Source: Micavibrio sp. UBA5703 (GTDB lineage Bacteria > Pseudomonadota > Alphaproteobacteria > Micavibrionales > Micavibrionaceae). Taken from it: a stretch of DNA of 59,784 nucleotides. Below the pieces are notes generated by a model that saw only the letters and a program-made list of their open reading frames with translations, made no database searches and was not told the origin of the DNA. The stretch covers positions 39,846 to 99,629 of the forward strand of contig DIHF01000010.1 of assembly GCA_002420015.1 (NCBI GenBank). Reading direction: 5' to 3'. Of this stretch, positions 1-9,423 are shown piece by piece. How positions within the stretch are numbered: position 1 is the first letter of the stretch; every line of letters starts with the position of its first letter. The translations under genes and the position numbers were made by a program.

Positions 1-1
1 T

Positions 2-1015
2 ATGCCGTTTTCAGGCCGCATACTGCCTCCCACATCCCGAACGGCCGTAACGCCGCTGCCGTTTCCCGGCCTTTCATTCTCTGCCTGCGCGGAATTTTCA
101 AGGGCCGCAAAAAAAGAAATTCTTCGGGCCTTGATGGGGATTTGTGCAGGGCGCTGGCAAAGGGCGTATATGCTCTCCGACAGAATAGAAGCCGCATACG
201 CCGCGCAGGTGCCCCGCGAACATCTTGCAAAAATATATGCTTTTACAAATGCCGCGTATATCTATCGCCCCTTGTGGACGTACGAGGTCGAAAGGCGCGG
301 GGCGGAAGTGGCAATGTGCTTTTATGCCATGAATACGTTTGACATGCGGCTTGCCGCTGGCGGGGATATAGGTTATGCGCCCGGCTATGCCGCCATGACC
401 TGGCCTGTGATTTATACGCAGCATGAGAACCATAGGGAATTTTTAAAAGGCGTTGTCGAGGCCAAAACCGATATCCGCGTCTGCGGCCTGATGCCTTATG
501 AGGACAATGGCGCATCCGCCGACCTTTCGGGAAAGGTAAAAATTCTGTATCTTGATGTCCAGCCCTTTCGCCCGGCGTTCATGGCCGGGATCGGACGCCC
601 ATGCCACATATATACCGAGGATGTATCGGAGAGAACGTTCAGGGAAGTTTGCGGGGCGGCAGGAAAGGCAGGCGCGGCGCTTTACATCAAACCCAAGAGG
701 TTTGTCGGCAACCGGCTTTCCATTCCATACCGCAGGATGCTTGAGGACGCAGAAAAAGCCGGGCTTGCGCGGATCGTGGATTCGGGGATCTCGGCACGAA
801 GGCTTTGTGCCGTGGCGGATATCGTCCTGTGCCAGCCCTTTACGTCCGCCGCCCTTTTCGCTGCGGAGGCCGGAAAGCCGGTGGCCTATTACGATGCGCC
901 CGGCCTTTTTACAAAGAGCCAGCCGGCCTCGTACGGGGTTCCGGTATTAAGAGGTTATACCGAACTTGAACAATGGATAGCGGAGGCGATGCATGTATCT
1001 GAAGCGGCTGCCTGA
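2..1015 (+). CDS. Polysaccharide biosynthesis protein with PFTS motif, possibly 5'-truncated
   Basis: The protein has 337 residues in this window. The reading frame opens at the very edge, so the true start may lie outside. Near the C-terminus it carries a QPFTS stretch followed by an AAEAGKPVAYYD segment, the signature of the family annotated as polysaccharide biosynthesis PFTS motif proteins, whose biochemical role is not established. The fold is probably glycosyltransferase-like (a nucleotide-sugar site near the motif), but this is inference. No signal peptide or membrane segment is visible. The end overlaps the start of the following ABC exporter by 23 bp, which ties it to the surface-glycan operon. 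It could equally be a capsule-type Kdo transferase relative. Confidence 0.6.
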   Translation: MPFSGRILPPTSRTAVTPLPFPGLSFSACAEFSRAAKKEILRALMGICAGRWQRAYMLSDRIEAAYAAQVPREHLAKIYAFTNAAYIYRPLWTYEVERRGAEVAMCFYAMNTFDMRLAAGGDIGYAPGYAAMTWPVIYTQHENHREFLKGVVEAKTDIRVCGLMPYEDNGASADLSGKVKILYLDVQPFRPAFMAGIGRPCHIYTEDVSERTFREVCGAAGKAGAALYIKPKRFVGNRLSIPYRRMLEDAEKAGLARIVDSGISARRLCAVADIVLCQPFTSAALFAAEAGKPVAYYDAPGLFTKSQPASYGVPVLRGYTELEQWIAEAMHVSEAAA

Positions 1016-2744
1016 ATATCTCGAAACGATTGGATATGCCCGGCCGTCCAAGATCATTCCTCTTGTGGGGATGTCCTTGTTGATCACGCTGACGGAGTTG
1101 TTTTCCATCGTAATTATTTTTCCGATCATTCAGGCGTTTCTCGATTTTGATGCATTTGCGGCAGGGCGGGTTTCCAGAGTCCTTGCCGCATTTCTGCATC
1201 TTCAAGACCCTTCTGATGTTGCTATTTTCCTTGTCGGGGTTCTGGCAGCAACGATTGTAACAAAAGGCATTCTGTCCTTTTTCGGCTACCGGTGGATATT
1301 CCGGGTGATTTCGCGCGATGAGGCCGAATTCTCTGCCCGGCAATATGCAAGACTTCTTTGTCGTGATTTCCTTTTCTTTCAGGCTACGGAAAGTTCAAAA
1401 ATTATCAGGGACATTGCCATTGCCATTCCTCTGGGCTTTTCAACCGTATTGCAGGCGCTGCTGATACTGGTGTCCGAGACTTTTGTTTTCTCGGGGATAG
1501 CCTTGTATTTATTGGTTCTGAACCCGGTATTTTTTGGTGTCGTGCTTGTTATTTTGTTTGCTGCGGCCATTGTGTACGGAAAGATTATAGGGCCTGTTCT
1601 GGCGCGCCTTGGCCGGGAACGTCATGAAGTGATGCACAAGACGATCGGCACAATCTCCCAGAGCATAGAGGGAATCGGGCAGATTAAAAACTGGCAGGCT
1701 GAAAACTATTTTTCCGGCCTCTTCGGAAGCCAGCGCCTCGAACAGGCGAGGATCGTTGCCGCACAGATGGTCATGCAATATATGCCAAAGCTCTACTTTG
1801 AGAGCATTGTCATGATGGTGATTTGCTGTGCTCTTCTTTATTTTCTCGCTTCCGGAACGGCCGTCACGGCGTTTCTTCCCTTGCTTGGATTTTATGTCGT
1901 TGCCGCCTTTCGTTCTCTGCCCTCTGTCCTCAGGATTTCCGCGCAATACAACGTGCTTGTTTCCTCAAGCACCGGATTTGAAACGGTTCTTTCTTTCGGA
2001 AAGGAAGCCCTGTCGCAAACGAAGGAAAAAAGCGCATTTGAACGCCCACTGTTCAGAAATAGTTTTGAGGTGAAGGATGTTTTTTTCTCTTACAGCAGGC
2101 AGCCTGTCATCAACGGGCTCACTTTAAGGCTTGAGCGTGGAGAAATGATTGGAATTTCAGGGCGCTCCGGGGAAGGAAAAACAACGCTCGTCAACATTAT
2201 GGCGGGCCTGTTGCCGATCAAGGGGGCAAATATTCTGATTGACGGCCGCCCCCTAAGCGATGATGGACGGCATATTCTCCTTGAGGCTGTCGGCTACGTA
2301 TCGCAAAACACTTTTTTGCTAAACGGTACGATCAGGGAGAATGTGGCATTTGGCGTAAACAGCGATGCTATCGATGATGCCAAGGTTTGGGAGGCGCTGC
2401 GTTTTGCCCAGATTGACGCTTTTGCAAATGCGCAGCCCGAAGGTATTTTCCACAAAGTTGGCGAGCGTGGCGGTCGCATATCCGGCGGGCAACGCCAGAG
2501 ATTGGGAATCGCAAGAGCATTTTACTTCGATCGCGATATATTGATACTCGACGAAGCTACGGCCTCTTTGGATGAGGAAACGGAGAGTTCGTTCATCGAC
2601 GTTCTGAAATCCTTGAAGGGCAAAAAAACCGTTATCGTCATATCGCACAAGCCTTCCCCTTTGTCTGTCTGCGATAAAGTCTACGAAATGAAATCAGGAT
2701 CACTTTCCCTGCAATCGCCGTCAAAGGAGATTGAATCCGGATGA
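993..2744 (+). CDS. ABC transporter, fused permease/ATPase (flippase-like exporter)
   Basis: This 583-residue half-transporter has an N-terminal membrane domain of about six hydrophobic spans (residues ~20-310) and a C-terminal nucleotide-binding domain. The ATPase shows Walker A GRSGEGKTT (about residue 390), signature SGGQRQRLG and Walker B ILILDEATASLD followed by the switch histidine (VISHK). The arrangement is that of MsbA/PglK-type exporters, which flip lipid-linked glycans or lipids across the inner membrane as homodimers. Its place inside a glycan gene cluster suggests export or flipping of the polysaccharide made here; the substrate itself cannot be read from sequence. It overlaps the gene before it by 23 bp and the next by 4 bp (ATGA). 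Confidence 0.85.
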   Translation: MYLKRLPEYLETIGYARPSKIIPLVGMSLLITLTELFSIVIIFPIIQAFLDFDAFAAGRVSRVLAAFLHLQDPSDVAIFLVGVLAATIVTKGILSFFGYRWIFRVISRDEAEFSARQYARLLCRDFLFFQATESSKIIRDIAIAIPLGFSTVLQALLILVSETFVFSGIALYLLVLNPVFFGVVLVILFAAAIVYGKIIGPVLARLGRERHEVMHKTIGTISQSIEGIGQIKNWQAENYFSGLFGSQRLEQARIVAAQMVMQYMPKLYFESIVMMVICCALLYFLASGTAVTAFLPLLGFYVVAAFRSLPSVLRISAQYNVLVSSSTGFETVLSFGKEALSQTKEKSAFERPLFRNSFEVKDVFFSYSRQPVINGLTLRLERGEMIGISGRSGEGKTTLVNIMAGLLPIKGANILIDGRPLSDDGRHILLEAVGYVSQNTFLLNGTIRENVAFGVNSDAIDDAKVWEALRFAQIDAFANAQPEGIFHKVGERGGRISGGQRQRLGIARAFYFDRDILILDEATASLDEETESSFIDVLKSLKGKKTVIVISHKPSPLSVCDKVYEMKSGSLSLQSPSKEIESG

Positions 2745-3643
2745 GAAAAAAATTTGTTGTAACCGGAGCTTCCGGTCTTCTGGGGCACGCACTTGTGCCG
2801 TATCTGGCAGGGGAAGGGCACGAAGTTGACGCGCTTTTTCACACTCACCGCGCTTTTTCAGGCATGCCAGCCGTTCATGAGGTGTCCTGCGATCTGATGG
2901 ACGGCGAAGCGTCTGCGAAAATGCTGGATGAGGCTGCTCCTGATATATTGGTTCATGCGGCGGGGCTGACAAGTGTGGATCGGTGCGAGGAAAGCCCTGA
3001 TCTGGCTGCCCTGATGAATGTGACTATTCCGGAGCGGCTTGCAAAATGGTGCCTGATTCACGGGAAGACCTATGTTTTTATTTCTTCGGATCATGTGACG
3101 GGAGGTGGAAAGCCCCTTTTTACGGAGGATGATCCGGCAGAGCCGGTCAACGTCTATGCGCGGACCAAAGCAGAGGCGGAGTTGACGGTATTGAACGTGA
3201 ATCCGTCCTCAATAATTCTCCGCACGAATTTTTTTGGCAAGGGCCCGAAGTGGAGAAAGTCCCTGAGCGATTGGCTGTGGGACAAGGCGGCAAGCAGAGA
3301 TGAAATACCGGCATTTGCCGATTCATTTTTTTCGCCGCTTTCATCGCGTTATCTTGCACAGGTGATAACGGATATGGCCTTGTCAAAAGAAAAAGGAATC
3401 TTTCATGCAGGCGGGTCGGAGCGTCTGTCGAAGTATGATTTTGCTTTAAAGTTCATGGATTTCTTCGGCTTCGACAAGTCTCTGGTTCGGAAGTCTTCGA
3501 TGTCTGAGGTGGGCCTTTCGGCCCCACGGCCCGTCGATATGTCGATGTCGGTTGAAAAAATTGAAAGGATTTTGGGCCGGTCTATGCCCGATATACTTGA
3601 AAGCCTTGAATCCGTCAGGGAAGATTATACGGCGCATGGATAA
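2741..3643 (+). CDS. NAD(P)-dependent sugar-nucleotide reductase/epimerase, RmlD-like
   Basis: The protein has 300 residues with an extended SDR fold. The N-terminal Rossmann motif VTGASGLLGHA has the three glycines at residues 9, 12 and 15, and the catalytic YxxxK pair is Y139 and K143. The segment FISSDHVTGG precedes it, as in dTDP-4-dehydrorhamnose reductases (RmlD). Such enzymes reduce or epimerise a nucleotide-linked 4-keto sugar in the cytoplasm. No rmlA, rmlB or rmlC is seen beside it, so the exact sugar is unknown. It starts inside the end of the ABC exporter gene and its stop overlaps the next start by 8 bp. Confidence 0.75.
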   Translation: MRKKFVVTGASGLLGHALVPYLAGEGHEVDALFHTHRAFSGMPAVHEVSCDLMDGEASAKMLDEAAPDILVHAAGLTSVDRCEESPDLAALMNVTIPERLAKWCLIHGKTYVFISSDHVTGGGKPLFTEDDPAEPVNVYARTKAEAELTVLNVNPSSIILRTNFFGKGPKWRKSLSDWLWDKAASRDEIPAFADSFFSPLSSRYLAQVITDMALSKEKGIFHAGGSERLSKYDFALKFMDFFGFDKSLVRKSSMSEVGLSAPRPVDMSMSVEKIERILGRSMPDILESLESVREDYTAHG

Positions 3644-4622
3644 GGACTCAACAAAAGCCATCGATATTTACAGGGGGTTTCTTGCGCAATATATCATACT
3701 GTCCCATCTGATACCGGCCCTGTTTCCGAAGGTTTTGGGCGTGCCGGGGACGCTGGCGGTGTGGTGCTTTTTTGTGATATCCGGCTATCTGAATTTTACG
3801 TCCTTGTGCCGGAGTCCCGGAGCGGTGGATTATTTTAGGCGCCGCATCATCAGGCTTTACCCGCTGCTGATTATTTCCTTTGTAACGGTAACCATATTCA
3901 GCGGCCTCAGGATCAACGAGATTTACACGCTCATTCCTGCGGTTTTCTGGATAAAGGGGCATATGCCTTCAAACGGCGTTCTCTGGACAATCGTTATTGA
4001 ACTTCAACTATATCTTTTGACGCCTGCGCTGGCTGTTTTTCTTATGCGCATACCGCTGAAAAAATGGATGGTTATTGCTTCTCTTGCGTTTGCGCCGGCG
4101 TTGAGCATCTTGCTGAGCATACTTGCCAGCAAGGTGGCGACGGGAGGAATAGATCTGGACGACAGGACGTTTTTGTCGGCATTGCCTTTTTATTTTTTTG
4201 GAATGGTTCTCGGGCTTGCGCGGCATCAAGGTTTGAAAATCAAAGCTATTGGCTACAATTTTATTCCCGCCGTAACCGCTCTTCTTTTTGTCATTGTCGT
4301 CGTGTCGAGGAACAGCGATTTTATACCCTGGCCGTCGTTGTTTCTGGAGGGAAGGTATATTCCGGTGCTTCTGACAGGCTTTCTTCTTTCAAGGCCTGAT
4401 CTGTTCAGAGTGTTTTCTGATAAAGGTATTTTCAGCAGGAACGGTCAGTTGACTTATGAAATTTATCTTTTTCATGGTCTTTTCGCCTTTATTATGTATC
4501 GGTTTGTCGCTGCGCCGGGGTACCTGATGGCGATTGTCTGTCTTTGGGTCTTGCCGCTGGCCGCAGCTTTTTCGTACAATGCCTGCCGCAGGCTTTATGT
4601 CAGAAAGGCGATAACCGCATGA
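3636..4622 (+). CDS. Membrane acyltransferase (acyltransferase 3 family)
   Basis: I chose the ATG at 3636, which overlaps the preceding stop by 8 bp and gives 328 residues. A longer frame reaches back to 3552, but the extra residues are antisense-like sequence inside the reductase gene. The N-terminus (AIDIYRGFLAQYIILSHLIP) resembles the R-containing first helix of acyltransferase 3 proteins such as OafA and NodX, and about ten hydrophobic segments follow. These enzymes O-acetylate or otherwise acylate surface sugars at the inner membrane. The end overlaps the next start as ATGA, implying translational coupling. The acyl group and target sugar are not determined. Confidence 0.75.
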   Translation: MDKDSTKAIDIYRGFLAQYIILSHLIPALFPKVLGVPGTLAVWCFFVISGYLNFTSLCRSPGAVDYFRRRIIRLYPLLIISFVTVTIFSGLRINEIYTLIPAVFWIKGHMPSNGVLWTIVIELQLYLLTPALAVFLMRIPLKKWMVIASLAFAPALSILLSILASKVATGGIDLDDRTFLSALPFYFFGMVLGLARHQGLKIKAIGYNFIPAVTALLFVIVVVSRNSDFIPWPSLFLEGRYIPVLLTGFLLSRPDLFRVFSDKGIFSRNGQLTYEIYLFHGLFAFIMYRFVAAPGYLMAIVCLWVLPLAAAFSYNACRRLYVRKAITA

Positions 4623-5590
4623 CGAATCCCATCCGTGTATTCATAGGGACCGATCCCTCTCAGTTGGGGGCGGCAGAGGTGCTGCGCCAGAGCATTTTCG
4701 AAACGACAAAGCGCCCGGTCGAGGTAACGACGATGGAAAAGGTTTCCATTCCGCAACCTAAAGATATAAGGCAGTCCCAACGCACCGGTTTTTCTTTTGC
4801 AAGATGGGCAATCCCCGAGCTTTGCAATTTCAGTGGCCGCGCTATCTATCTGGACGCCGATATGCTGGTTTTTACCGACATTGCGGAATTGTGGGATATG
4901 CCTATGAACGGCGCAACTATTTCTATCGTCGACGGGCGCGATTCCTCTTATTGTTCGAATAAGGTCAAGTGCAACAAGAATGAGACATCCGTCATGGTTC
5001 TTGATTGTGAAAAGGTAAAGTGGACTCTCGGTGCCCTGGTTGAGGGGCTGGGTGTGCGCTACCAGTACAAGGATATGATGACCGACCTTTGTTTTCTGGA
5101 GGAAAACGATATCAGCCGCGCTGTCCCGCGCCGGTGGAACGCTATGGATTACTGGGACAGTACGGTCAGTCTGTTACACTACACCAACGTTCCAACCCAG
5201 CCCTGGGTATCCAGCGACAACCCCTTTGGCTATGTGTGGGTGAATGCACTCAAGCGCATGGTAAGGGAAGGAAAAGTTTCTGAAGCCTATGTCGAGGAAC
5301 AGATCGGGAAGGGGTATTTCCGCCCATCCCTGCTGAATGAGATGCGTGGTGAAACCAATGCGGATATTGCATCCGCTTATGCGCAAAGCCTGAGGGAGAT
5401 AGATCGCAAGGCCGGCTACATTCCACACCGCGACCTTATGGATTTTACAAACAAGCGTGAGCGTGCAATTTGCGCTTACGAACTGGAGCTTGCAAGGAAA
5501 GAGGGCGTTAAGAGCTATCTGAAGCTGGCATCCCGCTATGCCCTGAGCGATGTGAAAAAAACGGCCAGAAAAATTCTCCGGCGGGCATGA
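4619..5590 (+). CDS. Glycosyltransferase, GT8-like
   Basis: The protein has 323 residues from the ATG at 4619, which overlaps the acyltransferase stop (ATGA). The N-terminus IRVFIGTDPSQ and the segment IYLDADMLVF with a DAD metal-binding motif at residues 79-81 match the retaining GT-A fold of glycosyltransferase family 8 and relatives. A late His (LLHYTN) and a WVSSDNPFG segment fit the second metal/acceptor site of this family. It should transfer a hexose or hexuronic acid from a nucleotide sugar in the cytoplasm; donor and acceptor are unknown. An inverted-repeat element begins 21 bp after the stop. Confidence 0.7.
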   Translation: MTNPIRVFIGTDPSQLGAAEVLRQSIFETTKRPVEVTTMEKVSIPQPKDIRQSQRTGFSFARWAIPELCNFSGRAIYLDADMLVFTDIAELWDMPMNGATISIVDGRDSSYCSNKVKCNKNETSVMVLDCEKVKWTLGALVEGLGVRYQYKDMMTDLCFLEENDISRAVPRRWNAMDYWDSTVSLLHYTNVPTQPWVSSDNPFGYVWVNALKRMVREGKVSEAYVEEQIGKGYFRPSLLNEMRGETNADIASAYAQSLREIDRKAGYIPHRDLMDFTNKRERAICAYELELARKEGVKSYLKLASRYALSDVKKTARKILRRA

Positions 5591-5611
5591 AAGAACGGAA
5601 AAGCAAGTCCC

Positions 5612-5881
5612 AGGGTTCAAACTCAGTTAGGAGGCTGATTTTGTTCTATATAACAGGGCGATATGACAGGAAGCGAGCGCTGGCGTGGCAGGTCCCACGT
5701 CAAGCGAAGCTGACGCCTCATATCGCCCTGTTATATAGAACCCGGAGGGCGCGGATCAAACGCGCATCCGCCGGTTCAAAGGCCTTGCAGGTAGATCCTG
5801 CTACCTGTCTTCGGCCTTTTCACAGCGGAATGCGTGTTTTATGCTCGCGCAAAATTAACCTCCTAACTGAGTTTGGACCCT
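5612..5881. repeat. 270-bp structured element bounded by 32-bp inverted repeats
   Basis: The ends, 5612-5643 and 5850-5881, are inverted copies matching at 29 of 32 positions. Inside lies a perfect 24-bp inverted repeat (5643-5666 with 5718-5741), a small hairpin (5751-5756 with 5766-5771) and a two-part hairpin (5778-5784 with 5813-5819, and 5788-5794 with 5801-5807) followed by TTTT. If transcribed, the ends would pair and enclose three stems, giving a cloverleaf-like fold. There is no plausible protein inside and no obvious target-site duplication. It may be a MITE-like non-autonomous mobile element or a structured RNA. It sits in a spacer of an otherwise overlapping operon, ending 1 bp before the next start codon. 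Confidence 0.75.
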
Positions 5882-5882
5882 A

Positions 5883-7775
5883 ATGTGTGGCTTTACAGGA
5901 ATACTGAGGTTTGGCGCTGGGCTGAAAGAGCACGATCTTTCAGCCCTTTCTTCGATGACTGGATCTCTTGTGCATCGCGGCCCCGATGCACAAGGGGTTT
6001 GGCATGAAGGGCCTGCGGCTTTGGGGCACAGGCGTTTATCTATTCTCGACCTGACGGACGCGGCAAGCCAGCCGATGGAAAGCGCAAACGGCAGATACGT
6101 TATGGCGTATAACGGCGAGGTGTATAATTTTGAGGAAATCAGGGAGGCGCTTGCGCGGGAAGGGGTTTCGTTTCAATCGAGAAGCGATACGGAGGTTATG
6201 CTTGAGGCCTTTGCATTGTGGGGGATTGAAAAATCTCTGTCTCTTTTTAATGGCATGTTTGCTTTTGCTTTGTGGGACAAGGAGAAAAAGCGGCTTATTC
6301 TGTGTCGTGACCAGGTAGGCATAAAACCTCTTTTCTGGGCACGGATACCTGGCGGAATCGTTTTTGGCTCGGAGTTAAAGGCGTTAAAAAGGCATCCGGA
6401 ATTCAGGCGCGAGGTCGACAGGGAAGCGCTCGGCGATTACTTTGCGCGCACCTATATTTCGGCCCCCCGGACCATCTATAAGGAATGTTTCAGGCTGTTG
6501 CCGGGTCATATTGCCATCTTCAGTCAGGATGGCGGCATGATGCAATCTGCTTATGCTACAGGAAACGACCTTTCATGCGATCTAGGGGGTATTTCCGGAA
6601 GAGAGTTTCCGGATGCCTTCGAGAGGGAACTTGGGCGTGCCGTCAGCCGTCATATGCGCGCCGATGTTCCCGTCGCTGCGTTTTTATCCGGCGGTAACGA
6701 CTCTGCTCTGATCGCGGCCCTTTTGTCGCGTGCCGGTAACTTTAAGACTTACTCGGTCGGATACGCAGAAAAAAAATACGATGAAAGCGGACGCGCCGAA
6801 GAAATCGCACGTCATTTGTCTCTTTCCCATGAAACGATTTTTTTAGGCCCGAAAGATGCAGAGAGTGTCATTGATAAGCTATCCGGCTTTTATGATGAGC
6901 CTTTTGCCGACGCTTCGGCTCTGCCCACATTCATGCTGTCGCGTTATGTTTCGTCTTATGCCAAGGTGGCACTTTCCGGGGATGGGGCCGACGAATTGTT
7001 TGCGGGCTATCCCCGGTATATACATGCTGCCGGCGAGTGGAAAAGACTGGGGCTGGTTCCTTCCGCCTTAAGGCCGCTATTGTCGTCTCTTATTCCCGAA
7101 GACCCGCCCGGATGGATGGCGCGCCTCGCAAGCCCGGTACTGAGAAACCCGGAACAGAGCATCCCCTATATCAGGCAAATGCTCGGAGAGAAATCGATAC
7201 TGACGGGCTTTTTCAGGCAAAATTATATTGGTGTGCCGCTGGTGGCATTGAAGGATCAGTCCCTTATAGACGTAGCATATCGTGATATAGAGTCGTACAA
7301 GGATGGCAGTGGCCTTCTGCGAACTCTTTTAAACTACGATCAAAGTATCCGTTTGCCCGATGGGATGCTGACAAAAGTCGATCGCGCCAGCATGGCGGCC
7401 TCGCTGGAAGTTCGTGTGCCGTTTCTTGACCGTGATATCATCGCTTTTTCAAGGAAATTGAACGAGGATGCGATCGCTTCACCATCGGCGCAACCCAAAA
7501 AAATCATCAAGGACGTTCTCCGCAGGTATCTACCGGAGGAAATAGTAAACGCGCCGAAGGTCGGGTTTCATATCCCGATGAAGCTTTGGCTGCGCACGCA
7601 TTTTCGCGAATGGGCGCAAGACCTTCTTGAGGCAGAGGATGACCCCAATCTTGATATGTCATCCGTCCAAAGGCTTTGGGCGGAATACGCTGGCGGGGGG
7701 CGTGATGATCTGTTTTACGGGCTATGGAGCATCCTGATGTACCGTCAGTGGATGCGTGTAGAAAATGCCATATAG
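5883..7775 (+). CDS. asnB: Asparagine synthase (glutamine-hydrolysing) family amidotransferase
   Basis: The 630-residue protein begins MCGFTGI, placing the glutaminase nucleophile at Cys2 after Met removal. The class II glutaminase half (to about residue 210) carries HRGPD and an N-terminal-hydrolase pattern. The synthetase half carries the PPi loop SGGNDS (residues 269-274), in which Asn replaces the Leu usual in AsnB. Homologues in glycan clusters may amidate sugar carboxylates rather than make asparagine, and that is plausible here by context. No Shine-Dalgarno sequence is visible: the start is preceded directly by the right arm of the 270-bp inverted-repeat element. It overlaps the next gene by 11 bp. 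Confidence 0.85.
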   Translation: MCGFTGILRFGAGLKEHDLSALSSMTGSLVHRGPDAQGVWHEGPAALGHRRLSILDLTDAASQPMESANGRYVMAYNGEVYNFEEIREALAREGVSFQSRSDTEVMLEAFALWGIEKSLSLFNGMFAFALWDKEKKRLILCRDQVGIKPLFWARIPGGIVFGSELKALKRHPEFRREVDREALGDYFARTYISAPRTIYKECFRLLPGHIAIFSQDGGMMQSAYATGNDLSCDLGGISGREFPDAFERELGRAVSRHMRADVPVAAFLSGGNDSALIAALLSRAGNFKTYSVGYAEKKYDESGRAEEIARHLSLSHETIFLGPKDAESVIDKLSGFYDEPFADASALPTFMLSRYVSSYAKVALSGDGADELFAGYPRYIHAAGEWKRLGLVPSALRPLLSSLIPEDPPGWMARLASPVLRNPEQSIPYIRQMLGEKSILTGFFRQNYIGVPLVALKDQSLIDVAYRDIESYKDGSGLLRTLLNYDQSIRLPDGMLTKVDRASMAASLEVRVPFLDRDIIAFSRKLNEDAIASPSAQPKKIIKDVLRRYLPEEIVNAPKVGFHIPMKLWLRTHFREWAQDLLEAEDDPNLDMSSVQRLWAEYAGGGRDDLFYGLWSILMYRQWMRVENAI

Positions 7776-9423
7776 ATTTTTTTATCAGAAGAAAAACCCG
7801 GCAGAAAGATGCTTTCTTTTTGTGGCTTTGCCGCAAGATGAGGAATCGTTTCTTTCAGGAAAATACAATCCCCTTCCGCCCTTGTCCGGTAATGATTCAG
7901 GCGCATTTCTTGGCCGGTACAAAAAAATTATAGATGATTGCAGGAAGGTTAATCGTCATAACAAGTTTTTCCCGATGATACCTTTTGCATTAAGAAATAC
8001 TTGGCAATCTTCTTTCTACAAGGGGTTGGAAAGTGCCGCACGCCTTCAAAAAGCAGAAGGAGGGGATGTCTGCTTTTTTTCTCCGGAGTGGTTTTTATGG
8101 TGTGTCAAAAAATTCGGAGCAGAGGCGGATGCTGAAGATATTAAGAAGGCAAGGAGAGATCTGGGAAAGTTGCGTTTTTATCGGTTTGGTATGGCGTGGC
8201 AGGGTATGCGTTTTGCGCTTTCACGAAAGGCGCCCAAAAGCGTGAATTATAAAAATTCAGACTTAATGATCTGCAGCGTCTGGACTCAAGCAGGCTGCAA
8301 GGTGTGGGCGGAGAGCGGGCGCGATCCCCTGCACGGTTTGCTGCCCTTGAAGATTAAGGAAAGAAAGCAAAGGCCGCTTCTCGTCTACCATGCGGAAGAT
8401 AAATCTGTGCAGGGAGAGGCCTCGGGCCTGATTAGCCCTTTAAATATTTCATCGTTGCTGAATTTCTTGGATTGGTTTTTTCTTGCCGCAATTCTTTTTC
8501 TCTTCAGGTGGAGAGTGCCGGAAAGTTACGAATACCCAGCAGAAGCGGCTCGGCGTGACATTGAAACTTCCGTTTCAAATCAGTTGCCGCTTGCGCTTGT
8601 TTCATACTTTGCGGCAAAACGTTTTGCGAAAGTAAATCCGGCTGCGGACTTCATAATTCCCTATGAAAATAATTGCTGGGAACAGGGGATTTTATTGGGC
8701 GCCCGTGAGTCCAAAAGAAAAGTGACCGGGTTTCAACATACAGCTTTCTCGCCGAGTTTTTTGAAAATGGACAATCATATTGAAGGCAAGCTATTGCCGG
8801 ATATGATATTTGCTGGCGGCGAGGAGGCAGCCCGCATGCTTAATGTGCTGATGGGGATTGAAAAGGAACGAATTAAGGTCGGCTGTTCACTCCGGCGGGA
8901 AACGTCCCGTTCGCCGGTGAAGGTTCAGGGCGGTGAAAAAATTCTTGTTCTGTTGCAGGGATCCCCGGAAGACTCTCTGTTTCTATACAGCCTGAGCTGT
9001 CATCTGGGGTGGGAGAATGTTCTGGTTCGCGCCCATCCATCATGGCCGGTAAGCGATGCCTTTGGATTTTCGTTCAGCAATAAAGCGCTTTATTCCGATC
9101 TGGAGGAGGCTGCCGTTGCTCTTTATACAGGAACAACCGCATCCTTTGATGCTCTTGATGCCGGAGTTCCTGTCATTCACATCGATCTGGGCGGCGCCCT
9201 TTCCTCTGATCCGTTGTTTGAGTTGAAGGGGTGCAGCGTAAAAGCGGAATGGTCGGGAAAAGATGATTTGAAGCGAATGATTTCCCGCCTCTCGGCGTTA
9301 TCTGCGGATGAGCGCAACAGGGGACTTAAGGTTGCCCATCAATATATCGATCGATATTTCCACCCTGCGGATTCCGTAACAATTGAAAATATACTGGAAA
9401 ATATTGCACATGAGAGACTTTAA
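7765..9423 (+). CDS. Hypothetical surface-polysaccharide protein (552 residues)
   Basis: I do not recognise a defined family. Start ATG 7765 overlaps the amidotransferase stop by 11 bp. A hydrophobic stretch lies near residues 230-250 (FFLAAILFLF). The C-terminal half includes TGTTASFDALDAGVPVIHID, which resembles the nucleotide-sugar-binding end of capsule-type glycosyltransferases and is comparable with the PFTS region of the first gene in the window. A GT-B-like transferase is therefore possible. Codon use is richer in A/T than in neighbouring genes. Position between the amidotransferase and a GT2 enzyme supports a role in the same glycan pathway. Confidence 0.5.
   Translation: MPYRFFYQKKNPAERCFLFVALPQDEESFLSGKYNPLPPLSGNDSGAFLGRYKKIIDDCRKVNRHNKFFPMIPFALRNTWQSSFYKGLESAARLQKAEGGDVCFFSPEWFLWCVKKFGAEADAEDIKKARRDLGKLRFYRFGMAWQGMRFALSRKAPKSVNYKNSDLMICSVWTQAGCKVWAESGRDPLHGLLPLKIKERKQRPLLVYHAEDKSVQGEASGLISPLNISSLLNFLDWFFLAAILFLFRWRVPESYEYPAEAARRDIETSVSNQLPLALVSYFAAKRFAKVNPAADFIIPYENNCWEQGILLGARESKRKVTGFQHTAFSPSFLKMDNHIEGKLLPDMIFAGGEEAARMLNVLMGIEKERIKVGCSLRRETSRSPVKVQGGEKILVLLQGSPEDSLFLYSLSCHLGWENVLVRAHPSWPVSDAFGFSFSNKALYSDLEEAAVALYTGTTASFDALDAGVPVIHIDLGGALSSDPLFELKGCSVKAEWSGKDDLKRMISRLSALSADERNRGLKVAHQYIDRYFHPADSVTIENILENIAHERL

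Noticed and set aside
5587..5883. Open frame of 98 codons between the GT8-like gene and asnB
   Set aside because: It is read through the 270-bp inverted-repeat element; composition follows the palindromes and it has no protein-like pattern.
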